The notes beneath the pieces are model-generated. The model saw nothing but the letters and a program-made list of their open reading frames with translations, was not told the origin of the DNA and made no database searches. From Mucilaginibacter inviolabilis (lineage in GTDB: Bacteria > Bacteroidota > Bacteroidia > Sphingobacteriales > Sphingobacteriaceae): a stretch of 64,000 nt of DNA. This document shows, piece after piece, positions 7,490 through 16,516 of this stretch. The number at the start of each line of letters is the position of its first letter. The first letter of the stretch is position 1. A program made the translations under genes and the position numbers. Location: NCBI RefSeq assembly GCF_011089895.1, contig NZ_JAANAT010000003.1, forward strand, positions 1 to 64,000, written 5' to 3'.

Positions 7490-10400
7490 TTATATTTTCT
7501 TATCCGGATGTTTTTCATTCCACCATTCGGCAAAGCCAGATGGTGCCTTTTTCGATTTTGTTTGACCTGTATTACTATCTTTTTCCAGTACATTTCCCGG
7601 AACATTCGGATCTGGTTTCAGTTTTTTATAAGGATTATCTGTTCCGTCTGGGTTTCTACTTTGTCCACGTTCTCCTTTTCCTTGGGCGCTTCGTACAGTA
7701 GGTGGATATAAAGCACTATGGGGAACCCCCATTCTTTCAAGCAATTGAGCTAATCCCAATGCAAATTCATGAGGATGATCGCCTATTTGTTTTCCGGCTT
7801 GCCAGCCTACAGTTCCCCAAAAAACAAATGGAACACCTTTCGTCAAAGGCTTCGCTGCTACTAAAACCTCTTCTAACGAAAAAACCTTCGTGGTTAGGCC
7901 TATAGTTACTACAGCTGAACCGGGAGCAGGTTGAGGTGTTGGAGATGGAGTAGGTACCGGTTTTGGAGCCGGAGGCGGTGTCGGTGTTATTCTTTTAGTT
8001 GTGTCTGAAGCCATTCCATCGAGATCAATCATTAAGATCGGATTATTTGATCCATAGTTATATGGATTCAAATGTTCATAGTCCTCCGCCAAGGGATCCA
8101 CACTCGTCCACCTTGCAACAACCGGATCATAGAACCTTGCACCATAATCATATAGGCCCAGGTTCTCCTGTAATTCCTTCTTATTGTAAAGGTACTCATT
8201 TTTCGGACTGGCTACACTCGTGTTGATCTCCATCCCAAACGCATAGTAATCATCTACCTGTACCTGACGGGTTGTACCTGTACCCGTATCAAAGTTCACC
8301 CTGCTGTTACCCAAATGGTCTGTCAGGCTGTATTCATAGTTGTAGCTTGTGGCATCTTTGGGTAAAGCTCTTCCTTCTTCTGTCTGGATAAAGGTGATCG
8401 TAGATGATGCCGATGTACCGTCATACTGGATCCCCGATATATAATCCGTCTTGGCCGTATTGATCAGCCTGCTTAGTTTTTGACCTGTAGCGTCATACGT
8501 ATAGGTGGTACTCTTGCCAGTGATCGCCTGTGGCAAATCTAGCAGGTTATAGTTGATATTGGTGATCCCTTTGCTGTTGTCGGTGAGCAGGTTGCCATTA
8601 CCATCATACGTATAACTGGCTGTTCCATGTATTTGTCCGGCATCGTTATTGGTACCATCCGTTACGCTTTGCAGCGTATTCGTTCCCGCTATATAGACAT
8701 AAGTCAGTTGATCGATCTGCGTATTTACATTATTGATCTTGGCATACCGGTTCAGCGCTGTGATATTACCCATCATATCATAGGTTATCCCGGTTTCATT
8801 GTTCCCTGTTGTTGCCCCTGCGGAGGTCAGCCGGTTCAGCTGGTCGTAGTAATACGAATAGTGGTTGTTCAGGTTTCCTGCCGTGCCCCAGAACTGGTTG
8901 GCAATATTACCATTATACTGTTTGCTCGTTCCGCTGGTATTGTAATACAACTGCTCGGCAAACAGAGGTGCACTGCTTGTTAGTAACCAGCCCCGTTCGT
9001 TATACCCATAGGTGATATCCTGTTTAAAAGCTGTACTATCTGTACTGTGCAGGTGTTTTTTCCATACCTGGCCCAATTCGTTATAGTCTGTTTTGGACAG
9101 GATCGGATTCACGTCCGCTGTTTGGGTTCCGTTCTGGATCTGTTCCCGCGTGGTCAGTTTCCTGCCCATGTGATCATAGCTGTACTGGTTAATGATTGTC
9201 AACTTCGGGGTACTGGTGGATGCATTGATAAAATGTCTCCGGTTGGTTACCGTTATCTGGTCATTGAAATTATAGGTATTCAATACCACATCAAAGTTAG
9301 CGGTGTCTACTTTGGCACCAAGATAATGCTGTTTATAGCTCCGGATATTTCTGCCTTTGTCGTCATAATAGTTCACGTCCCAAAGCATATCCGGATTGGG
9401 ATTGTTTATCGTATTCAGCACCGCCGTTTGAGAAGCGGTGAGTAATCCTTTGGTCATCGTACTCACTCCATTGGTTACCTTGTAACCAGAGGGCAATTTC
9501 GGGATATTATAATCATCATAATAATTAATGGTCAGTTTCACAATACTTGGCCCATTTGGAAAGGCTGTATTCGTATAACCATTAGGTCCTGCTGCATTGC
9601 GGGTTTCCCATTCGGTAAATCCTGATGCCGGATTTTTCAGAGAACTTGTCACATAATCCTGCAAATCAGCTCTTGTTTGAGTATGCCCTCCTTCTATACC
9701 CGTCATGACTACTTTGCCAAAGGCGTCATATTTGGTAAAACTTACCTCCTGACGGTTTCTTTGCAAAGAATCCTGGCTAAAGATTACTTGGTCAAGCAGA
9801 TTATATACCATCCACTCCCAGCCTTTGCCCGGGATCTTTTTCTGGGTTAACCGATTCCACTCGTCGTAACGGTATTGGTAGCACAGGTTATCCAGGGTAG
9901 TTTGCGCAGGCAGCACATTATCCGCATTGGAACCCGGCGGCAGTACAAAAGCCAGGTTGCCCACGTCGTCGTACACGTAATAGGTGGATAGCATTTGCAG
10001 TGTCCCTCCAGTATAATTAAACGTCCGTTTCAGCACCACATGACCCTCGATGTCTTTATATTCTTCCATTGTCCCGCCCCTTGAATTACCCAATCCAGTA
10101 TCTTTCCAGTTTTCGTCTTTACTTACTGTTACATACAGTTGGCCGGCCAGGTAATAGTTACCCGCGGCATTACCTATGGTCAAGGTCTGGCTTTGGTTAC
10201 TGTTAATGGTCGCGTTATACAATATTACACGCATGCTTACTGAGGTATCGGTTCCGCTAAAGGCGTTAAGGTTATTGGTGGTATAAACCATTTTTGCCGT
10301 ATGCCCTGTTGTATTTCCTGCTACCGGTTGCCAGGGTGTGCCTGCTGCTCCCTGCTCTACCACCCGGTTCAGGGGCGACGACTCGAAATTGGTTACGCTG

Positions 10401-11041
10401 TATGGATTAGGATTATAAACAATACCTCCGGTGCTTTGCTGGGTACCACTTACACCGCTGCCCCCAGGGTTATAAAAATTATTTATCCCCGTGCTTAGCG
10501 CATCTGTTTTATAGCTCCCATCGGCAGTAGTTGCTGCATAGGGCAGGTATTTGATCGCTTCCCGCCCAAACTGATCATATGCGAAAGGTTGCACCATGTC
10601 TTTATTCAAAGGGCTCCCCTGTACCTGAACCGTCTGTAAAGGCCTGCCTAATCCGTCAAAGTATTGTACTGCCTGCATTAGCTCACAAGTTGTTCTGTTG
10701 GCAAAATCTCCTGAGTTCGGGGTCACATCTACCGTCTGCATTCCACCAACTCTGGGCGTACTGGTTACGATATAATTCTGGTTTTGGTTAAAACTGTTCA
10801 CCAGTTTCTGACAGTCAGGATTGGCGATATACAGGCTCAGACTGCTCCCTGATGATGATGTAAAACTGAAGCCCGGGCTCAGTGTAATACTGTTATAACT
10901 AAAATAAGAACCTGCCGCGGGTGTCCCCGTCATTGGTGAGGTTATCTGTGTCTGCGCTTGCAGACCTATTTCTGGCAGCAAAAAAAACAAAGAAAATAAC
11001 AGATTTCTTACAGGGATTTTGTATAAATGCTTTATGGTCAT
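7490..11041 (-). CDS. Rhs/YD-repeat protein with variable C-terminal tip, candidate polymorphic toxin
   Basis: 1183 residues with a signal peptide (LFSLFFLLPEIGLQAQ). An N-terminal DUF6443-like part (YFDGLGRPLQTVQVQGSP, FAYDQFGREAIKYLPYA) is followed by YD repeats (YDEWNRLTQKKIPG, YDQLNRLTSAG, YDMMGNITALNRYA). The RHS-associated core lies around residues 955-1010 (GLYDYGARFYDPVVARWTS, NPYNYGSNNPILMIDLDGM). After the core come a Pro-rich linker and a distinct tip of about 150 residues, with GERGQSRNPDGTDNPYKKL and APSGFAEWWNEKHPDKK. This is the layout of polymorphic toxins, in which the shell encloses the toxin. I cannot name the tip's activity; its small basic C-terminal part would suit a nuclease or translation inhibitor. 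It lies 37 bases after the YD gene and 5 bases before the Sel1 gene. Confidence 0.85.
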   Translation of the reverse strand: MTIKHLYKIPVRNLLFSLFFLLPEIGLQAQTQITSPMTGTPAAGSYFSYNSITLSPGFSFTSSSGSSLSLYIANPDCQKLVNSFNQNQNYIVTSTPRVGGMQTVDVTPNSGDFANRTTCELMQAVQYFDGLGRPLQTVQVQGSPLNKDMVQPFAYDQFGREAIKYLPYAATTADGSYKTDALSTGINNFYNPGGSGVSGTQQSTGGIVYNPNPYSVTNFESSPLNRVVEQGAAGTPWQPVAGNTTGHTAKMVYTTNNLNAFSGTDTSVSMRVILYNATINSNQSQTLTIGNAAGNYYLAGQLYVTVSKDENWKDTGLGNSRGGTMEEYKDIEGHVVLKRTFNYTGGTLQMLSTYYVYDDVGNLAFVLPPGSNADNVLPAQTTLDNLCYQYRYDEWNRLTQKKIPGKGWEWMVYNLLDQVIFSQDSLQRNRQEVSFTKYDAFGKVVMTGIEGGHTQTRADLQDYVTSSLKNPASGFTEWETRNAAGPNGYTNTAFPNGPSIVKLTINYYDDYNIPKLPSGYKVTNGVSTMTKGLLTASQTAVLNTINNPNPDMLWDVNYYDDKGRNIRSYKQHYLGAKVDTANFDVVLNTYNFNDQITVTNRRHFINASTSTPKLTIINQYSYDHMGRKLTTREQIQNGTQTADVNPILSKTDYNELGQVWKKHLHSTDSTAFKQDITYGYNERGWLLTSSAPLFAEQLYYNTSGTSKQYNGNIANQFWGTAGNLNNHYSYYYDQLNRLTSAGATTGNNETGITYDMMGNITALNRYAKINNVNTQIDQLTYVYIAGTNTLQSVTDGTNNDAGQIHGTASYTYDGNGNLLTDNSKGITNINYNLLDLPQAITGKSTTYTYDATGQKLSRLINTAKTDYISGIQYDGTSASSTITFIQTEEGRALPKDATSYNYEYSLTDHLGNSRVNFDTGTGTTRQVQVDDYYAFGMEINTSVASPKNEYLYNKKELQENLGLYDYGARFYDPVVARWTSVDPLAEDYEHLNPYNYGSNNPILMIDLDGMASDTTKRITPTPPPAPKPVPTPSPTPQPAPGSAVVTIGLTTKVFSLEEVLVAAKPLTKGVPFVFWGTVGWQAGKQIGDHPHEFALGLAQLLERMGVPHSALYPPTVRSAQGKGERGQSRNPDGTDNPYKKLKPDPNVPGNVLEKDSNTGQTKSKKAPSGFAEWWNEKHPDKKI

Positions 11042-11078
11042 ATGCTATAGCTTTTATAATATAGGTGATGATTCTTTA

Positions 11079-14000
11079 TTAAATAATTTGATAAACACCG
11101 GCGGTGAGGCTATAATCATAATTAGAGCTGACGGCGAAATTAGGGTCAAGATCCTGTACCGGTGCGCCGCTCGCCAAGGTTACAGTGTTCCCATTGCAAG
11201 TAAATGTAAAGTTTTGTGTCCCTTGTACTGCTCCCGTGGAAGCCTTCGTCTGTATCCGCTTATAATTCACCACTATATTACTGACACTCAATGGCTGGGT
11301 GCCTGCTGCATCGGAATAGAAACGAACAACCACATTTCCTGTTACAAAACGTCCTCCTTGTTTAATATTCTCCACTGATATACGGGCATAAGTGCCTGAA
11401 GGAGGAGTACACGTTCCATGTGCATTGGCATAAGCTTGTCCGTTGGCATTCAGATCTGTCTGAGCTTTACTGTCGGCATCAGCTTGTGATATGGTGGAAG
11501 TATAAGCACCTAAACTCAGTGCATAGGTGACTGCCGGGCCGGGAGTAAAACCAGACTGACAAACAGGGGCTAAAGCCACCGAAGTTGGTGCGCTTTTATA
11601 AATCGTTGGCGGAGGTGGCGGTCCACCTCCACCTGGATTAGCATCCTGATAGGCTCCTGCGGTAAGATAGTAGCTGTAATAATCACTAACCACAAAGTTG
11701 GGATCAAGCGCCTGAGTTATTGCCTGGCTGGAAAGAGTTGCCACGACACCGGTGCAGGTAACTGTGAAGTTTTGTGTGCCCCTTACAGCTCCATCAGATG
11801 CCGCGGTTTGTACTTGTTTGTAATTTACTACCATGTTTTTTGCACTAAAAGGTTGCGTGCAAGCTGCATCGGCATAAAAACGAACCATTACGTCACCATT
11901 TACAAATCGCCCCCCTTGCTTGGTGTTTTCTACCGATATCCTGGCATAAATAATTGCCGGAGGAGTACACGTTCCATTTGCATTGGCATAAGCTTGTCCG
12001 TTGGCATTCAGATCTGCCTGAGCTTTACTGTCGGCATCGGCTTGTGATATGGTGGAAGTATAAGTACCTGAACTCACGGTATAAGTGACTGCTGGACCAG
12101 CAGTGTAGCCAGCCTGGCAAACAGGCGGTAAGGTAATCGACGTTGCTGCGCTTTTGTAAACTGTTGATTGTCCATTACCCGAACTGGAATAATTATAACT
12201 ATAGTTTTTCACAATATTTCCATCCTTGTCTTTCACATTCATCAATCGCTGGAAGCTATCATACTCATACGTCGTTGTCATCCCCTTCGCATCAGTCATA
12301 CTCGTTATGCCAATTAATGGGTCGTATGTGTAAGTAATCATCTGAGCTGCGACAGGGTAAAAGCGCACGTCATCAATTTGTCCATTCAGACCGATTGGAT
12401 ATGATGTCCCGGTAACGTTTACAATCGATTCCTGATATACCCATATGCTGCCGCTTTTCGTCCAGTAGCTTAAAATATAGCTGCCCGCATCCAATCCAGT
12501 TAAAGTTGTTGAGTATCCTCCCGTTTTGCTTTTATGGCCGGTATGCGCATCATTCAAACTGCTGTTGCCTTCTGTTTCCTCAAAGTTTTGGTGAAATACA
12601 TCATTCACAGATGCATTGGTAATTTGTGCTATGACATACTGAAAATTATAGCCCCAAATCTGACTTGTATTACTCTGTACTTTATTTATATTGCCCCTTA
12701 CGTTGTCAATTTCCGTTAAGTTTGCTTTAGCATCGTACTTACTGTAGGTGATCCGAGGTTCCATAACAGCGTCAATTATATCCTGCTCTGTTTCGTTAAT
12801 ATCTGTAACAGCATAATTGTTATAATTTGACTTTAGTATGGGTCTTGTTTTATCTAAATACAGGGTGTTGGGAATGACGCTGGCTATAGTAGTGTTATCT
12901 AGCGACTGAAAACTAATCCCTTTAAAGGTATTTAGTTTGATAGCGGTGATGTTCTCTACATCATTTCTTTTTATCGTCGAAATTTGTTCAACAGGTATGC
13001 CTATCATATGCTTCGCCTTAAGGAAAGCAATAGGTGTAGTGGTGATAGATGAGTATTTTATATAATTTGCTCCCGCTACGTCAAAGGGATAGTTGAAATA
13101 AGTGCTAACTTGGTTCCCCTTGCTATCAGTTAGTTTAACTTGCTTAAGAAGGTTATAAGAACTGTCATATACATATTCCGTAGTAGTAGAAACGTTGTTT
13201 GAGTATATAAACGTTTCCACGGTTTTTTTTATATACGGCGTATAATAGTAATGTAGATAAGCAGCATGGTTTGTATAAAGATAAGTAGGGAGTACCGCTC
13301 CTCCGGTCAGGCCGACCCCTATAGCTCTTATGGCTTTGTTAAATCGATCAGGGTCGTCATTCAATAAGTTTTGTATGGTATGGACAGATTGTTTTAAACT
13401 GTTGTAATCAGTTTGCAGTAAAAGCTTTCCTCTTTCTAATTCTAAACTATTAAACTGATTCAGATTTCTATCAAATCCGAGTGTTCCAGATTGCGTAACA
13501 GCAGGGCTATCTTGATAGCCATTGTCATAATTTGAATACTTATAAACCGTAAAACCTCCATCATGTTTTTCAGTTACCGTGCTATAACGTACAGATTGAC
13601 CTGTTCCGGTCAAACTGATGTTTTGAAAATTAAACCAGTTGAGATTACTGTTGTAATTACCGCCATAATAAGTATAGCTGTCTAATACACCGCTACTTGT
13701 CAGATCGTTATTGAGATAGTCATTCACATAAAAATACTCTTTCGTTTCAACAGGGCCATTTAACGGCTCGTTCACGATTTTGCTTATCCTTACGCCTCCT
13801 CCAAAACCGGTTGTATTATCTATTCCGAAAGGATATTGTGTCGCAACCTTTGAATAATCATTCCCCTCATAATAAAAGCTGGACTTCCCTTTTGTTGGAT
13901 ATTCAATAGAGGTGAGTATTTCAGCCTGCGCGTATGTGCCGTTAGGCGTTTTTGAGTTACTCCATGTAGTTAACAGCGAATTGGGAGGGGTTGATTTGTA

Positions 14001-15416
14001 TTGACTTAAAAAAAGATTAACCTGACTTCCATTGTTAAAATAGCCCCAATGATCCGTCTGAGCAGAAATATAGCTTGATGGAAGCAATGATGGATTATAT
14101 GCCAGATTATAGATCTGATTGTTATCAATCGTGATCCGGTTTAATTTTAATCGTTCATTTGCATTTTCTATATAATTTAAACTGATCGTTTTTGTAGGGA
14201 TAGTGGCTCCTGGTTTGTATATACTTATTAAATCAAGTTTATATTTAGTTGTTTTTTCAGGGGTACCCGTGCTGCTAAATGCATCCGATAGATCATTAAC
14301 CAACGAGGAGGTGAAACTGACATTTTGATTTTCTGTAACTATGTTTTTTAAATAGGTAATATCACCATATGTTTTCGAATATTCATCTGTCGGATTAATA
14401 TTGCTTGGATTGACACTACCATACAAAAGATTTTGTGTGACAAAGCGTCCTTTCTTTTCGTAATTGAATTCAATCTTTTGTCCATTAGGTAGAATGATTT
14501 CCTTCAAAAACCAGGACATGGCCTCATGTAAATAATTATTTGCGTTTGCAACGCTATGGTCATCGTCTGCGCTATTTAAAGAAATCCAACTTGGAGCCGA
14601 ATTCGGATCAACCTTTAAAGATTCCGGCCAGGAATGTTCTATCGCCGTTTCGTCTCCGCCAAAAACATATACATTCCCATTAGCATCAGTTATCTTAAAT
14701 TTTGAGAAAAAAGGGATTCCACCGCTTGTCAGGCTTGAGAATTCGCTTTCTACAGTAAAATGAGTATTCTCATCTGATTTGACTTGCCATTTATTAGTGC
14801 CATCCAAAAAGAACCTTCCGGATATGCCATTGAAATTGAAAGTAAATTCATCAGGGTCTCTATCAACCTGCCAGGCTAAATAATTACCATTGTCAACATT
14901 ACCTGTAGTAGCCCAATCGGTAATTCCCAAATCAATGTTTGGCAAATGAAAACCCGGTGGTACGTAACGATCGTTTTGATGATATTGATTAAATAGGGTT
15001 CTTAAGTAGTATCCTGTCCTAATTCTAACATCTCCACCATCCGAAGTTAGTGTCCCTCCGTAACAATCGTCTGCTTCTCCATTCTTTTTGCGTGTAATCG
15101 CGCCAACTGGTAAAGTCCATCCGAGTCCGGTCCACCCTGCATTCTGATTGACCTTGTTTCCTGTAGCGTTATATATAAGTCCAATCGGAATGTTTATTCC
15201 TTTTTCGTGGATCGTATATAGCGGAATTTGAATATTGGCCTGCCCTGTATACAAACTAACAGGAATTTGTCCATATTTGCCTAAACTGGCCGCGTCCGGA
15301 CTTGGGATCTTGTCAAAACTCTTGTATTCCGAAATGCTAGGTGTGCCACTTTGTGCAAACAGCACGCTTTGACAGCAAACTATAAAAAGTAATAAGGTTA
15401 GTAAAATATATTTCAT
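11079..15416 (-). CDS. Large secreted YD-repeat protein with two DUF5977 modules
   Basis: 1445 residues with a signal peptide (LLTLLLFIVCCQSVLFAQ). The N-terminal third matches YD-repeat proteins of Bacteroidetes (GQIPVSLYTGQANIQIPLYT, GWTGLGWTLPVGAITRKKNG). A YD motif lies near residue 1055 (TTYEYDSFQRLMNVKDKDG). The C-terminal 370 residues hold two similar units: a DUF5977-type module (STISQADADSKAQ, DLNANGQAYANA) and a following beta-rich module (YARISVEN, QGGRFV, VRFY, QNFT). The units are joined by a Gly/Pro linker. Unlike the next gene product it has no RHS core and no toxin tip. It starts 10 bases after the second fibre gene. A surface filament or sheath associated with the fibres is a plausible but unproven role. 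Confidence 0.85.
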   Translation of the reverse strand: MKYILLTLLLFIVCCQSVLFAQSGTPSISEYKSFDKIPSPDAASLGKYGQIPVSLYTGQANIQIPLYTIHEKGINIPIGLIYNATGNKVNQNAGWTGLGWTLPVGAITRKKNGEADDCYGGTLTSDGGDVRIRTGYYLRTLFNQYHQNDRYVPPGFHLPNIDLGITDWATTGNVDNGNYLAWQVDRDPDEFTFNFNGISGRFFLDGTNKWQVKSDENTHFTVESEFSSLTSGGIPFFSKFKITDANGNVYVFGGDETAIEHSWPESLKVDPNSAPSWISLNSADDDHSVANANNYLHEAMSWFLKEIILPNGQKIEFNYEKKGRFVTQNLLYGSVNPSNINPTDEYSKTYGDITYLKNIVTENQNVSFTSSLVNDLSDAFSSTGTPEKTTKYKLDLISIYKPGATIPTKTISLNYIENANERLKLNRITIDNNQIYNLAYNPSLLPSSYISAQTDHWGYFNNGSQVNLFLSQYKSTPPNSLLTTWSNSKTPNGTYAQAEILTSIEYPTKGKSSFYYEGNDYSKVATQYPFGIDNTTGFGGGVRISKIVNEPLNGPVETKEYFYVNDYLNNDLTSSGVLDSYTYYGGNYNSNLNWFNFQNISLTGTGQSVRYSTVTEKHDGGFTVYKYSNYDNGYQDSPAVTQSGTLGFDRNLNQFNSLELERGKLLLQTDYNSLKQSVHTIQNLLNDDPDRFNKAIRAIGVGLTGGAVLPTYLYTNHAAYLHYYYTPYIKKTVETFIYSNNVSTTTEYVYDSSYNLLKQVKLTDSKGNQVSTYFNYPFDVAGANYIKYSSITTTPIAFLKAKHMIGIPVEQISTIKRNDVENITAIKLNTFKGISFQSLDNTTIASVIPNTLYLDKTRPILKSNYNNYAVTDINETEQDIIDAVMEPRITYSKYDAKANLTEIDNVRGNINKVQSNTSQIWGYNFQYVIAQITNASVNDVFHQNFEETEGNSSLNDAHTGHKSKTGGYSTTLTGLDAGSYILSYWTKSGSIWVYQESIVNVTGTSYPIGLNGQIDDVRFYPVAAQMITYTYDPLIGITSMTDAKGMTTTYEYDSFQRLMNVKDKDGNIVKNYSYNYSSSGNGQSTVYKSAATSITLPPVCQAGYTAGPAVTYTVSSGTYTSTISQADADSKAQADLNANGQAYANANGTCTPPAIIYARISVENTKQGGRFVNGDVMVRFYADAACTQPFSAKNMVVNYKQVQTAASDGAVRGTQNFTVTCTGVVATLSSQAITQALDPNFVVSDYYSYYLTAGAYQDANPGGGGPPPPPTIYKSAPTSVALAPVCQSGFTPGPAVTYALSLGAYTSTISQADADSKAQTDLNANGQAYANAHGTCTPPSGTYARISVENIKQGGRFVTGNVVVRFYSDAAGTQPLSVSNIVVNYKRIQTKASTGAVQGTQNFTFTCNGNTVTLASGAPVQDLDPNFAVSSNYDYSLTAGVYQII
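11085..12155 (-). repeat. Tandem duplication of the DUF5977-containing module
   Basis: The segments at about 11085-11590 and 11650-12155 are recent direct repeats inside the YD-repeat gene. Long stretches, such as the one reading CGTTGGCATTCAGATCTG on the plus strand, are conserved at DNA level. Copy number could vary by recombination between the repeats. Confidence 0.7.
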
Positions 15417-15426
15417 ATCAAGTAAA

Positions 15427-16500
15427 CTATTGTTGATGTTGTGGCTTAGTTAGCAATGCTAATTGTTGTTTTAATTCTTCTAGTTGCTTTAGTTGTGACT
15501 GTTCTATTTGCTTTTGCTGCTGCTTTAGTGAGTCATATTCGTTTTTTACTTCAATCAGATACAAAGTCAGCTCTTCCACCTTTTTCATCAACAGTTTGTT
15601 AATTTCAGCTACATCAAGCCCTTTCTTAATCATCTCTTGTTCTGATGGAATTTCCGGTAAATGCTGATTTTGTTCTATATATGTCTTTACCTCACTTAAT
15701 GGACGCAGTTGATAATCTTTTTTGAAAACGTAATCGTTCCAGCCAGTCAGATCTATGTTAACTGCTTTGGAATGAATAGTGCCATTTACAGACAATTTTT
15801 GATCTGGTGTAAGTGTCCCTATTCCTATGTTTCCTAATCCATCTATAACCAAGTCATCACCATAATATAATTGATACCCCGTTCCAAATTTGTTGACGTT
15901 ACGCCTGGTACCTAAAATCATTTTTCCAACAGCACCAGGAGAGGCCGTACCAGGAACAGTTATAATTCGGGCCTGTCCCCAAAAGTTGGTTCCGTCTGGA
16001 TTTGCGGGCAATACAAACTCCAATTGAGCACCCGTTGCCGCTGATCTGCTCCCTCCAATATTTCCCTGTATAACCAATCCTCCTCCGGAGATTGCTTTTG
16101 AATTATCTGCCTCATATGTTGCTCCGGTACCAACCACATGAAGACTCGTTTGAGGGTTTGTTGTTCCGATACCAACATTGCCCTTAAAATAGCTGCTTCC
16201 TCCGATAACCGCAGATAGTCCAATATTGGGATTAGTAGTAGACCATTGCGACAAATAAAAAGTATCGCCAGTATTTGAAATGCGGGAGGCACTGCCACTG
16301 GTCCACCACATTATGCTGGCATCATGACGAATCCCCCCCTGCTGGTCGCTTCCGATAACAATATCTGCGGCATAGGGATCCGAGGGGTTTACCAGATTAT
16401 TCCCAGTGGTAACTATTTTAGTCTGCGCAGAGGCTGCCTGATTAAAAATGACACATAAAGTCAATAGTAGAATCGGTTTTAAAAGAAATATTTTATTCAT
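15427..16500 (-). CDS. Secreted fibre-like protein with coiled-coil tail (first cassette, second gene)
   Basis: The chosen start at 16500 gives MNKIFLLKPILLLTLCVIF and a signal peptide ending in ASAQ. The longer frame from 16545 would overlap the previous gene and place 15 polar residues before the signal. The body has NVGIGTTNPQTSLHV and NIGIGTLTPDQKLSV repeats. The tail reads DYVFKKDYQLRPLSEVKTYI, QNQHLPEIPSEQ and a leucine heptad region ending in a Gln-rich segment (KQQQKQIEQSQLKQLEELKQ). It is the positional equivalent of 3030-3887 in the other cassette. It lies 16 bases after the preceding fibre gene and 10 before the YD-repeat gene. Confidence 0.8.
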   Translation of the reverse strand: MNKIFLLKPILLLTLCVIFNQAASAQTKIVTTGNNLVNPSDPYAADIVIGSDQQGGIRHDASIMWWTSGSASRISNTGDTFYLSQWSTTNPNIGLSAVIGGSSYFKGNVGIGTTNPQTSLHVVGTGATYEADNSKAISGGGLVIQGNIGGSRSAATGAQLEFVLPANPDGTNFWGQARIITVPGTASPGAVGKMILGTRRNVNKFGTGYQLYYGDDLVIDGLGNIGIGTLTPDQKLSVNGTIHSKAVNIDLTGWNDYVFKKDYQLRPLSEVKTYIEQNQHLPEIPSEQEMIKKGLDVAEINKLLMKKVEELTLYLIEVKNEYDSLKQQQKQIEQSQLKQLEELKQQLALLTKPQHQQ

Positions 16501-16516
16501 GATTGTATGTCTGTTT

